Source: Cyanophora paradoxa
Taxonomy: Eukaryota; Glaucocystophyceae; Cyanophorales; Cyanophoraceae
Length of the DNA: 64,000 nucleotides
Direction: 5' to 3'
Assembly: GCA_004431415.1 (NCBI GenBank)
Contig: QPMI01000408.1
Coordinates: 248,001 to 312,000, forward strand
A model generated the notes under the pieces. The model made no database searches, had not been told where the DNA came from, and saw nothing but the letters and a program-made list of their open reading frames with translations. The position numbers were made by a program, and so were the translations under genes. This document shows, piece by piece, positions 55,101 to 64,000 of the stretch (positions are counted from its first letter, which is position 1; every line of letters begins with the position of its first letter).

Positions 55101-57144
55101 CCCCCTAGGCCTAAGCCTTTGATGAGCTCCCTAGTGCCCTGTACTTTATAATTAGTCATGATCAATTTTGATTAAGCGTCCAAGTGCCCCATTCGTAAAC
55201 TTTTTTGAACTTCGGCAAGCTTCGCCTTAGGCTAAGCTATAAGCTTCGAATTCCACACTGAACTCGACCTTGCAGGCGGTGCTGCTGTACACGGCGCTGG
55301 AGGGCTTCGCGATCGCGGCGGTGGGGACGGCGTACACCGACGCCGGCTTCTGGTCCACCACCGCCTCCATCCTCCTCGCCGCCCTCGGCGCCCTCTTCCT
55401 CGCCTGCGCCTCCCTCGTCCGTTCCGAAGTTCTTTTGTTTAGTTGTTGTCTGCCCGCGCCTGATCACGAGAGGGCGGCAGGTGTCGTACATCCTGTACCT
55501 CGAGCGGGCCAGCATCTACCGGAGCGAGGAGAAGGCGAGCCACCCAATCCGAGTTTAATTTTCGGTTTAATTTCGATGTTTTAATCTGATGGGCGGGCGC
55601 AGGAGCCGTCCTTCGCGGAGCGCGTTCGGAGCGCCCGCGAGGCGCGGGGGTTCCCCGAGGGCGCCCGCGGTTCGACCTGCCCGCCCGCATCTGATGCCTT
55701 TGATGGGCCGAAGGCCCTTGAGCTTGAGCTTGACGCGGCGCCGCGCCCAGGCACACGGAGCCTCCTCGCCTACTGGGACGCCCTCTGCGAGTGGCTCTTC
55801 TTCGAGTGCGGCGAGTGGAAGGCGCGCGCGCTTTTCTGTTAATCACATTTCCGCTCTCGCTTTGAAATTTCATCTCCAGCTGTTTTCCGCTCTCGCTCCA
55901 TCTCCAGATGTTTCTTGTTTAATTTGCGGCCCGGTCACGGCAGGTGAACGTGCCCGAGGAGAGGGCGGAGGCGGACCGGCGCCGCTTCTTCTCGCGCCAC
56001 CGCTTCCGCGTCGCCTTCTTCCTCCTCTACGTCGACAACGCGCGCCCTCACCCGCGGGCTTGAATTTCAATCCGCTTCTGATCATTTAATTTGTGAAACG
56101 CTGCAGCGCTTTGGCGGCCTCGGATTCCTCTTTGGCGTCTGGTGCGTTCGCGCTTTGAACTCGTTTCCGAACGTTAACGTCGCGATGTCTCGATCTCAAA
56201 TCACCCGCAGGGACATCCTCAAGAAGATCGGCATCGCGTTCGTCGTCACGACAATGGGTGAGGCTCGACAGTATACGTAGTCGAACGCGCCGTTCAGGCA
56301 CATGTACGGAGCTTACTCGGGCAATCCGCGGCCGCGGCCAGCCACCGAGGACAACACGTCGGACCTGGCGACGGCGCAGGTGGGTGTCGCCGGGCTGGCG
56401 CTCCTGCCGCGCGCGGGGCCGGAGCCCGAGGGGCGTATTCCTTATCGACTCGCAGACGGGAGTGATGCTCTCTTTCATCGTCTTCGAGCAGGCGCGCATT
56501 TCTCGTGATTCTCCCAATTGCAAGGGATCTAGGTTTTGCGGGCCTTTGGATAATTCGTAATCCTCTTATTGCCAGATTTGGATTGTCGTCGGCCGTCCGT
56601 TCAGGTCCGGCGGCGGCCCTTGGGCCTGCAACGCTAACGCCTACGTTTCCGCGTCCCCTCCTCACGCCCCAGCACCGCAGGTCGCGCTACGACCACCTCC
56701 TGTGCACGCTGCTCAACGCAATCGACATCGCGATCCTCGTCCTTCTCCGACAGGTCTCCCCCCGGCCGCCCTCTCAATCGGACTTCTAGATCTAGATCTG
56801 TTCCAATTCGATCTGCGCAGGGGTCGGTGCTGGAGGCGGAGGACGCGCAGGCGACGCGGTGCGTGCACGGCGCCCTCGGCCTCGCCGTGGCCGCCTCCGC
56901 GGCGCTGCTCCTCAACCAGCTCCTCGCCTCCTGGCCCCTCATCGCGGTGCGAACTCTTCTCGAGGTGGCGCGATGATGAGGGTGCTCAGCCTCTCTTTGC
57001 GATCCGCAGTGGGCGTGGAGGAGGATAGGTGGCGTTGCGGGGCGGCGATCGCGACGCGGCGCCGGTGGCTCGGGCGCGCACGTGCGACGTGGCGCACACA
57101 CTGACAGCAAGCCGTCCAAAAGAGCCTCCGTCGTGCACCTTTAG
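49160..57144 (+). CDS. Large membrane protein: propeller-like repeats, Pro-rich linker, REJ/PKD-like ectodomain, multiple spans
   Basis: Probable cell-surface or ciliary receptor/channel-like protein; exact family not fixed. ATG 49160 begins a signal peptide (MALIACVLWALPAARAALA). Exons to 51.8 kb give blade-like pieces AYAMAYSAERDLLYVGFI, SSLLTGGMAVYGDRLFVTTV, LQLLSLEGYPGGIAVFDDP and SPVGAVYLGSWTTDDGPEM. Then a Pro/Ser/Thr linker (51.89-52.18 kb) and a REJ/PKD-like segment: NYTFVWEQVSGPREALRG, SASELGVGSYTLRLLS, FAAFAFATRIL. After that, NIGVAITVLTAATIGLSVFS is the first clear span, followed by a large loop and ESLFYSGLLLAAV, AVLLYTALEGFAIAAVGTAY, ASILLAALGALFLACASLV, RVAFFLLYVDN, ILKKIGIAFVVTTM, LGLAVAASAALLLNQLLASW. 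It ends in a basic tail, TAG 57142-57144. A polycystin/TRP-like channel is possible. Introns are long and AT-rich; not all joints were resolved. Confidence 0.7.
54839..54859 (+). repeat. Poly-C tract at an intron acceptor
   Basis: About 20 C just before the acceptor CCGCAG in the REJ-like gene; an unusually pure pyrimidine tract. Confidence 0.8.
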
Positions 57145-57517
57145 ACTCAAACTAAAGGTTTCACAAGCTAGCGAAGTGCGATTTGTTCAATTTATACCAG
57201 CGCAAGCTTTTTGAAGGCCATCGATATCCTTCGCTATAGCTAGCTTAAAGCAAACCTCTGGCAAACCTCTACGTTAAAGTTGGTGCTCCTAGTAATTCGC
57301 TAGGAGTCGAACTAGTTCGGAACGGACCGGGAGCCACACTAGCGACGAAAGCTTATTTAAGCAAAAGCAGCTTAGCTACGCCCTACCGGATTTCAGCCTC
57401 AAGCACGGTGAATTCGAAGGCTCACCGTGAAGCACCTTTGCTCAAACTTCAAAGAGTGTACATGTCCGATCGCGACTCAGTCCGAAGGCCGGGGATGCGG
57501 CCCCGGGGAGGGCGCAC

Positions 57518-57602
57518 CCCGAGCTTGAGGAGCTCGAGGTGCTCGTAGCGCTGGATGGCGATGAGCGCCTCGGCGCTCGTGTCCCCCTCCAGCGTCAGGT
57601 AG
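57518..57602 (-). pseudogene. Lone exon fragment flanked by splice-like sites
   Basis: 85 bp on the minus strand reading YLTLEGDTSAEALIAIQRY then EHLELLKLG. It is preceded by an intron-like GTACCCCCTGAC..GGGGACAG and followed by GTGCGCCC, both typical of introns in this window. No neighbouring exon on either side was found in 57.1-58.3 kb. It is probably a relic of a gene or a misplaced piece of one. Family not recognised. Confidence 0.5.
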
Positions 57603-58030
57603 CTGTCCCCGGGGGGGAAAGGGAGGTCAGGGGGTACGCAGCAGTTACTGTAGTTAAATTGCCGTGGAGCCACGGTGGAGGTAATTTGCCGAATTCGCCG
57701 CGGCGCCCAAAACCGGATCCGGATCCAGATTCCAGATTCCAGATTCGGATTCGGCTTTGTTAACTTGCCAAAACCGAATTGCCGTGGAGTTAATTTGACG
57801 CAGTGCGGATCCGGATCCGGCCGGAGCGGCCGTAAGTTATACCGGAGGTGTGGGTCCGGCCGGAGCGGCGGATCCCTGTCACTGGCTCATGCTCAGCGGC
57901 TGTCAGTCCAGAATCTCCTGAGTCCTGATTGTCCGACGGTCCTCGCGATCGGCTCCTCGGCGAGTCGCCGAGTCCTCGCGGGACCTTGCCAGTGACGGGC
58001 CCAGTGTTGCCAGTGTACTACCGTGTGGCA

Positions 58031-58222
58031 CTAAATTACCGCGGCATAAATTACCGCGTTAAATACGCCGGCCGCCTTCGCTTCTGCTGCTGACGCCTTA
58101 CGCCAGCACTTCTTCGTGACTTCGTCGCTCTTGCGCCCGGGCCGCGGCCTTTCAGCCTGCTGAAGCTGTACTGCCTCCGCTGCGTCCGGCGAACCACTTG
58201 GGCCCTCGCCGGAGCTCGCCAT
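58031..58222 (-). other. Short open frame beside AATTACCGCGG repeats, possible transposon relic
   Basis: 63 codons from ATG 58222. The middle, RPRPGRKSDEVTKKCWRK, is reminiscent of the start of BED-type zinc fingers in hAT transposases, but the metal ligands are not visible. The frame ends inside repeated GCGGTAATTTA. This could be the N-terminus of a decayed mobile element gene; weak evidence only. Confidence 0.25.
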
Positions 58223-58726
58223 TGCTGCGGCCGGCTGCGGTTGTCGCTCACGTCGGGGGGGTAGGGGGGTCGGAAGGGGGGGGGGGACCCGCCGCGGCCG
58301 GCCGCATCTTGCAGTCGGAAAGTAGCTGAATTTGCTTGAAATGGACTGTAGACATTGTTTATAAGGTTAATTAGCGCTAGGGGGGTTCCTGAAAAAATTT
58401 TCTAAAAATTTCGGGACGGCCATTCCGGGCTCAAACAAGATCCGTGCTCCTGCGGAGCACTAAGTACGGCGAAGCCTCGCGGACGCCCTCGCGGCTGTCA
58501 CAGTAGGCCTATAGGGCACTGGCCAGCGGCCTGGCCGATCGCGAACAGCTTTCTGGTTGGAAGCTGGCCGGCTGACGGCCAGTCCAGCTACCGCTGGCCG
58601 GCTAGAGGAATATAACTAGAGGAATATTAATGTACTGAGGAAATAAAGGGAGGCCGGAGCAGGTTGAGATTAGAGGAGATGAATTATATATAATATTGTT
58701 GAGAGGGAGGCCCGGGAGGGGCAAGG

Positions 58727-59030
58727 TTCTCGCGGCCAGGCGCATGCACAGAGCTTGCGAATCGCTTAAACAGAATCTTGAATGCATATAGCTATAGCAT
58801 CGATGTGCGGGGCTGCGGAGCTCGAGGCGAGGGCGCGCGGAAAGATGTGCAGGTCCATGCAGGATCGAATTTTCGGGGTCGGCTGGGTCCTCGCGGCCCG
58901 TCGCATACGCAAAGCGTGCGGAAGACTTTGCCTACATCTTAAATGCTTATGCTATCGTTCCGCGCATGCGCCGCGGCGTGGGCGCGCGGAAAGATGTCAG
59001 GGCGCGTGCAGGATCGAATTTTGGCCGTCG
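58727..59030. repeat. Tandem repeat with about 150-bp period
   Basis: The segment GGCGCGCGGAAAGATGT..GCAGGATCGAATTTT occurs at about 58832-58873 and 58981-59022. The preceding CTCGCGGCC..CGCATRC..GCAAAGC..CTTAAATGC segment occurs at about 58730-58800 and 58885-58960. So at least two full units and one partial unit lie in tandem, diverged by roughly a fifth. Confidence 0.7.
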
Positions 59031-61219
59031 GGTACCTTCCTGCGCTGTTCCGGCTCCGAAAAGCGGATTTCGGGGGTGCGCAGGCCCTGCTATGTCCATG
59101 CGCGCCAGTACGCATCGATTGCGCGCGTCGCGGGACCGGGCGGGACCGGCTAGCGCTGGATCAAATTTTCGGCCGACTCTTCGCACTGGAGCGTCGACGG
59201 CGCTTGAAATCGAGCTTGCGGCGATGCGCTCGCCCTCGCGCGGCATTCTGTATCGTTCTGGGGCGTCCCTGGCGCGATTTCGTCGCGGGACCGGGCGGGA
59301 CCGGGTCCCACCTTCTGACTCGGACTGCATTTGTCGGAGGTTAAGTACCGGAATTGATCCAGAGGGAAATTCGATTTTCGCGCGACGCCCACGGGCGAGC
59401 GGTCGTCTTAGGGGAGCCACGACGCTAAAAATGGATCTAGAGAGGTCTGTGGGGGTTAGGGTAGCTGAGTCATTAGCGGCAATCGCGTCCGTGTCGAGGC
59501 AGAATTAATAATTCGTCCTCGAGGGAGTGCGACGCGGAAATTATTTAGCAGGGGGGATCTTGAGTGGAAAAAAAGGTTAAAAAAGGAATTTATATCGGCG
59601 GTTTTTGGGTTTGAGAAAGAGGTTTCGCCTGAAATTTTTCGAAAATTTTTCGAAAAATTTTTGCAAAAATTTCCTGAAATTTTTGGACGGCGAACCCTGC
59701 TCCCGGGGGCCGCGCGCGGGCCCGCGGCCGCCGGCCGGGACTCCCGGCCGGGCGCGGGTCTGGGACAAAAAATGCTGTCATGGCCCCTTCGGCAGTTGGG
59801 AAGTTCCGGTTTTTTTTCATTGAGGGACTTGAGAAAATTCCATCTTTTCTTCGAAATTCATCCGGTTTTCGGCCTGAGATTCATCCGGCGATACAATGAA
59901 AATATTTAATTAATCCCCAGAAATTAATGCGTTTTAGAAGTCAATTAATATTGGGACCTGGACGGTGGAACCTTATAATGGAGCCCTATTATGGCTATTA
60001 ATGCGGCACCAAATAACTGCGTTTTTGCAGCTTTAATTTTTGGCTGCGGTGAGGGGGATACATACAGCAGTTTCCGCAATGAAAACGCATGAATTGGGTA
60101 CCGCATCAATTATGTCCGCGTTTTGGTTTTTTGCAAAAGTGGACGTCGCATCAATTAAGTCCGCGCATTTCTTAAATATAAGTTGATAGATACGGTTAAG
60201 TTGTTACGGTAAAAAAAGCTCGATGAGAGATAAAAAAAGCTCGACAAGAGATCGATCGAAAAAGCTCGATAGGACTCTATAGATAGGAGGACGGGCTCAG
60301 GCCCCAGGCTCCAGGGCCTCAGGCCCGAGCCGCCCGAGTCGGCCCGACGGATCATGCCATGGACTGGCATGGAGTACCGGGGGGGGGGGCCGGGGGGGGT
60401 ACGAGTCTGTACGACATTGTACGACACACTCGGAGTCGGAGTCTCGGACACAGTACGACTGTGCGACAGTACTAGTCTCGCCGAGAGACTGTCACAGACG
60501 CCGACTGTGCGAGACTGTACATGTACGGCTCAGTCGGACGTCGAGTCGTCGTCGACTCACTGTACGCTCGGCAGTTTTCGCCAGCGACGCCTCCTCGCCC
60601 GGCGGCCGAGTACCGGCAATCCGAGGCTCGGCGAGTCCTCGCTCGGCGTTTTTTGTGGCCGACCTGTACATGCGCCAAAAAAGCCCCACCCCGCTTTTTT
60701 CTCATCTGAAAGTCGACGTGGGTCGGCATATATATAGCCGATCGATTTGGCTGAATGTCGGATGTGTGTTTTCGAGCCCCCAGACGCTCCGCTTCGCCCA
60801 CAAGCAGCCTGCAGCTGGCCCCGATCTCGCAAAATTGACGCCGGCGCCTGGTTCGCGAAAACCAGCTTTGAACCTGCATGCGCATTGCGACGGAGGCTGA
60901 ATTTAAAGGCTTGTCCCGGACCCCCGGTTGTCCGAAACAGAACCGAAAGAAACAGATCTAGCTAGATAGGTTTTCCGTCGGTTTTCAGCATATTTTGTCG
61001 GGTTTTGACCGTACCCCCAGCTGAGCGACGCTTGGCCATGGGCCGCGAAGTTGGGCGGCAGGCGTCGCTCCGCGATCCGAGCCTCCGACTCGCTCGCCGC
61101 CGAGCTCAAGTCCCCGCCGACTCCCCGGGCTTTCGCGATCGCAACGTTAACGTATACTGGTAACGCCAGCTGCAGCCTGCAGTCCCTTTGAGCGAGTACC
61201 GTGACAGTGCGTGACTACC

Positions 61220-61480
61220 GTCAGAGGCACTAAATTACTGCGGCGTTAATTAACGCGGTTTCAAAAATGGCCCTCCTCTGAGCAACATACCGCGGTACCA
61301 AATTACCGCGGTTTAAAAATTTGAGCCTCGGAGGCTTGTATATGGCCATGGGGCGGTAATGTTAGGGGGGTACTGTATGAGGCGACTTCTCAGCAGGTAA
61401 TTACCGCGGTATACGTACGTCGGTACCAAATTACCGCGTTTTAACAAACTTTTGGCGCGGTAATTAAAATTTGGTACCGC
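61220..61480. repeat. Cluster of AATTACCGCGG palindromic repeats
   Basis: Five or more copies of ACCAAATTACCGCGGT or its complement, several as perfect CCGCGG/GGTACC palindromes. A related copy (GGCACTAAATTACCGCGGC) lies at 58029-58047, and degenerate relatives are at 59.93-60.16 kb. Confidence 0.7.
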
Positions 61481-61747
61481 CGGCAGCCGTCGCCGGCGCC
61501 CGGCGGCCGGCAGTCACTGAGTGCAGCCTGCTGCAGCCTGCTGACGCGTTCGGCGTTTGCACTTCGGACGCTGCCACCGAGTCAACGTGAGCATGCGCAG
61601 CTGCTAGTAGCCTGCTAGTAGCCTGCTAGTAGCTATAGCTTGCAAATACTATAGCTAGTAGTCGCAGTCTCTTGTGCACGGATATCGATCGCATTCTCAC
61701 CGCGGTCGGCAGTTGATCCCTTTTCATCTTCGACATCTCTTTCCACG

Positions 61748-63011
61748 ATGAGCTGCTACGGAGCCCGAAGCACCAACGATTGCCTCGTGCGCAACGTGAA
61801 CGCGTCCTAATTCCTCTAGATCCGCGGACTGATCGTTATACGGCGCGATGTATCGATGTGAACGCGTACGCAGACCTGCGATGACGTGAAGAATGGTGCG
61901 GTGCTGCCGCGCGCCTCTCAATCGCGAGCCGCGCCGCGCGGCCGGCGCCGCGCCGTTTTCTTATAAGTATATACCGAGCTTCGAATTCGGAACCATCGTT
62001 AACGTTTACGCTCGCGTCGATGCAGCGTACCAGGCCAGGGGCTGGGCTTACAACACGGTGAATTGAAAGACCCATGGCCATCTATAGCTTCGATGTCCGA
62101 TGATCGATGCGTTGAAGTTTTCTTGACCGGGCCCCGGGCGCGGGCGCGGCGCGCAGGGCAATATCGCCCAGTGCAGCGGCACCTGCTACGGAGCCAAGTC
62201 GACCAACGACTGCTACGTGCGCCGCGTGCTCCTAGAGCTCTATGTTGATTCGAGATCTCGATCTAGACCTGCAGTCGTCTAGCTAGAACTGATGTTTATA
62301 CGTACTTATACGCAATATGCGCGCAGACCTGCGCGCAAGTCAAGACAGGTGCGAACACGATCGGAATTTGAAAATCGGATCACGATCATGTCGTTGGCGT
62401 TTACGCTCGCGTCGATGCAGCGTACCAGAACAAGGGATGGGCTTATAACGCGGTGAGTTAAAGAACCATGGCCATCGATTGCTGCGCCAGCTCTAGCTAG
62501 CCGTGTAGTGTATAACTTAGTAAAAATGGAAGTACCACAAAAACATGGATACTATATATGATATATAGAATCTGACGTCGACCCATATAATGTTTCCATC
62601 ACGGTCATGACGTATATAACACGACGCGTGCGCAGGGGACCTTCCGTCAGTGCCCCGAGGTTGGCGGCGCCGCCGGCGCTAAGCTGCATGAGCTTGGATG
62701 ATCGTGATCACGAGCGCGCGCGTGCGCGTGCGCAGTACAACGGCCCCGCGCAGCTGGACGAAGAGATCCAGGATGTGTCGGAGATTGATGTGCGTGCACT
62801 CAAAATAATCGCAATGCGCTATCCGCCCTTCGAATATGCTCTTTGATGTACATAAGAATGGCCCGGCCTGACGTACGCGTTGTAGTCTTTTACTTAACTG
62901 GACCGTCCGCAGGAGGACTATCTGGATGCGGAGATGGACGCCGCGGACGACGCGCTCGAGTTCGTCGCGGATGCCGCCACCGCCGAGGCCTTCGCCGACT
63001 TCTCCGAGTGA
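61748..63011 (+). CDS. Small protein built of two duplicated Cys-rich three-exon modules
   Basis: Not recognised. All exons join in frame. Module 1: SCYGARSTNDCLVRN (61748 on), TCDDVKN (from about 61876), AYQARGWAYNT (from about 62026). Module 2: QCSGTCYGAKSTNDCYVRR (from about 62157), TCAQVKT (from about 62331), AYQNKGWAYNA (from about 62422). The second and third exons of each module are cut at the same codon phase. Three more exons follow: GTFRQCPE, YNGPAQLDEEIQDVSEID, and an acidic tail EDYLDAEMDAADDALEFVAD to TGA 63009-63011. The even Cys pattern suggests disulfides and hence secretion, but no signal peptide is visible, so an upstream first exon may be missing; ATG 61748 is then internal. 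The acidic tail could bind Ca2+ or basic partners (inference). Confidence 0.65.
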
Positions 63012-63438
63012 AAGATATACACCGTGATCAATATCGCGATGCACGAGTCAATGATCGATATCACGTACGACGTCGACGTCCGCTAGCGGCTGCCGCAGTG
63101 CGGTCGACTCGGCGACGCGACTCGACGATTCGAAAATCGATCGCCATTTCGAATTCATGCAGGTTTAGATATCGATGTACCGCGGCCGAATACTTATGCA
63201 TCATGGCATTCGAAATTCTGGTCGCTCTGGCTGGACTATATACATAAACCAGGGGGGGGGGAGGGGGGGGGGGGGCCTTATTGAGAGACCAACGCGTGTT
63301 TGGTTTTCAAAAAACAATTTTTGGAATAATGATTGTGGTGGAAATGTACAATCGTGAGATATCTATCTCGGCGCGGGGGTTGGAGGTATGTACAATTGCA
63401 ATCTACCTTGAAAGATATTAATGTTTCCAACGCTACAG
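63012..63438. other. Intergenic between converging genes
   Basis: 427 bp between two converging stop codons. AT-rich, with a G run at 63253-63275. No gene seen. Confidence 0.6.
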
Positions 63439-64000
63439 CTAAAGTTCAACGTTGACTTTGATGGGACTCATGGGAGCCGCGGTCTGTACTGGGGGGGCGC
63501 TAGCTATTAAGTTTGTTGGCTGTACATGTCTCTGAACACCTGACGTCGAATCGCGATCTAGTCTTCCGGGGCTTGTACTTGCCGTTGGCTGCCGCAGCAA
63601 ACTAGGTATGAGCTCATATTCTGGAAATGATGCAGGCTCGTAAATCGAGACGAAGACATGCTGCTGCGCGTGTGGCATGGCCGGACACGGCTCATGCGCT
63701 TCCTGGCCGTGCGTATGCATGTGGGCTCCCATCGACGCGTACGATGGCGTCAACGCTGCAGCTGCTTCAAGCGCCTTGGATCTTCTACGTCGAGAAGCTC
63801 TCGAACGTATTCTGGGTAAAGCTTGAGGTCAGGCGAAGCTTTCGTAACGTTCATATCGTTTTCATGAAGAAGCTTTAAAAAAGTCATGATCAGGCGACGC
63901 ACTTGCAAGCGACGATTCCTGACACCACAATCCCCAAGACAACCGCTCCAACCGCTGGAATCGATTTTGTGAGTAGAAATTTGGAAAGACGCAATCTAGA
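63439..64000 (-). CDS. Single-pass membrane protein, 3' part (runs off the right edge)
   Basis: Two exons are visible: 63954-63903 and 63811-63439 (TAG), joined in phase through a Lys codon. The first gives AVGAVVLGIVVSGIVACK, a transmembrane helix. The second starts IRSRASRRRRSKALEAAAAL, a stop-transfer basic stretch on the cytosolic side, then a tail of about 105 residues, rich in His, Met and Pro, ending PMSPIKVNVEL. The layout is that of the C-terminus of a type I receptor-like protein whose ectodomain lies beyond 64000. Family not recognised. Confidence 0.65.

Larger units (their letters stand above)
57145..61747. other. Repeat-rich intergenic region
   Basis: 4.6 kb after the REJ-like gene. 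It holds a lone exon fragment (57518-57602), GGATCCGGATCC/AGATTCC repeats (57710-57880), AATTACCGCGG-type dispersed repeats, a 150-bp tandem repeat, AAATTTTTCG runs (59630-59690) and AT-rich DNA. No intact gene could be supported. Confidence 0.6.

Overview
This is eukaryotic nuclear DNA. Nearly every recognisable protein is split by introns and the genes lie on both strands. Gene bodies are very GC-rich. Most introns are short and GC-rich, ending in AG; many begin GTGCG or GTAC, and several begin GC instead of GT. Peroxin-2, an ER-fusion GTPase, F-box proteins and a TPR protein with what looks like a plastid and thylakoid-lumen leader point to a unicellular alga. GC-AG introns plus high GC suggest a haptophyte- or pelagophyte-like alga, but this is inference and the species is not identified.

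Layout. 0-10 kb: 3' part of an inositol 2-dehydrogenase-type oxidoreductase (+), an LRR-PWWP protein (-) and an unrecognised Ser/Pro/His-rich protein (-). 9.9-22 kb: Rab-like GTPase with a degenerate G3 motif (+), two head-to-head F-box/LRR paralogues (-/+), a SEY1/RHD3/atlastin-type GTPase (-) and, only 50 bp from its start codon, a DUF2103 protein (+). 23-27.4 kb: multi-exon cation/proton antiporter with AT-rich introns (+). 28-35 kb: Deg-type serine protease (-) diverging from a membrane-anchored SAM-SAM-TIR-TIR protein like animal SARM1 (+). 35.5-46.8 kb: RlmI-like rRNA methyltransferase (-), metallo-beta-lactamase-fold hydrolase (+), FkbM methyltransferase (-), TMEM230-like protein (+), TPR protein (-), PEX2 (-) and an unrecognised Pro-rich protein (+). 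49-57 kb: a large secreted/membrane protein with propeller-like repeats, a Pro-rich linker, a REJ/PKD-like ectodomain and several membrane spans (+). 57-61.7 kb: repeat-rich DNA with a lone exon fragment. 61.7-64 kb: a small gene built of two duplicated three-exon Cys-rich modules (+) and the 3' part of a single-pass membrane protein (-).

The genes form no pathway. Many are divergent pairs with short shared promoters (50, 91, about 270-310 bp). Two gene architectures coexist: compact genes with short GC-rich introns, and genes (antiporter, REJ-like protein, Cys-rich modules, terminal membrane protein) whose GC-rich exons sit in long AT-richer introns rich in short palindromes.

The most striking system is the tandem-TIR gene at 32.4-35.0 kb. 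Its first TIR keeps the Glu at the SARM1 catalytic position; its second has Gln there. CDS coordinates give the span from first to last coding base, with introns inside. Splice sites were placed by eye from reading frame and protein family pattern.
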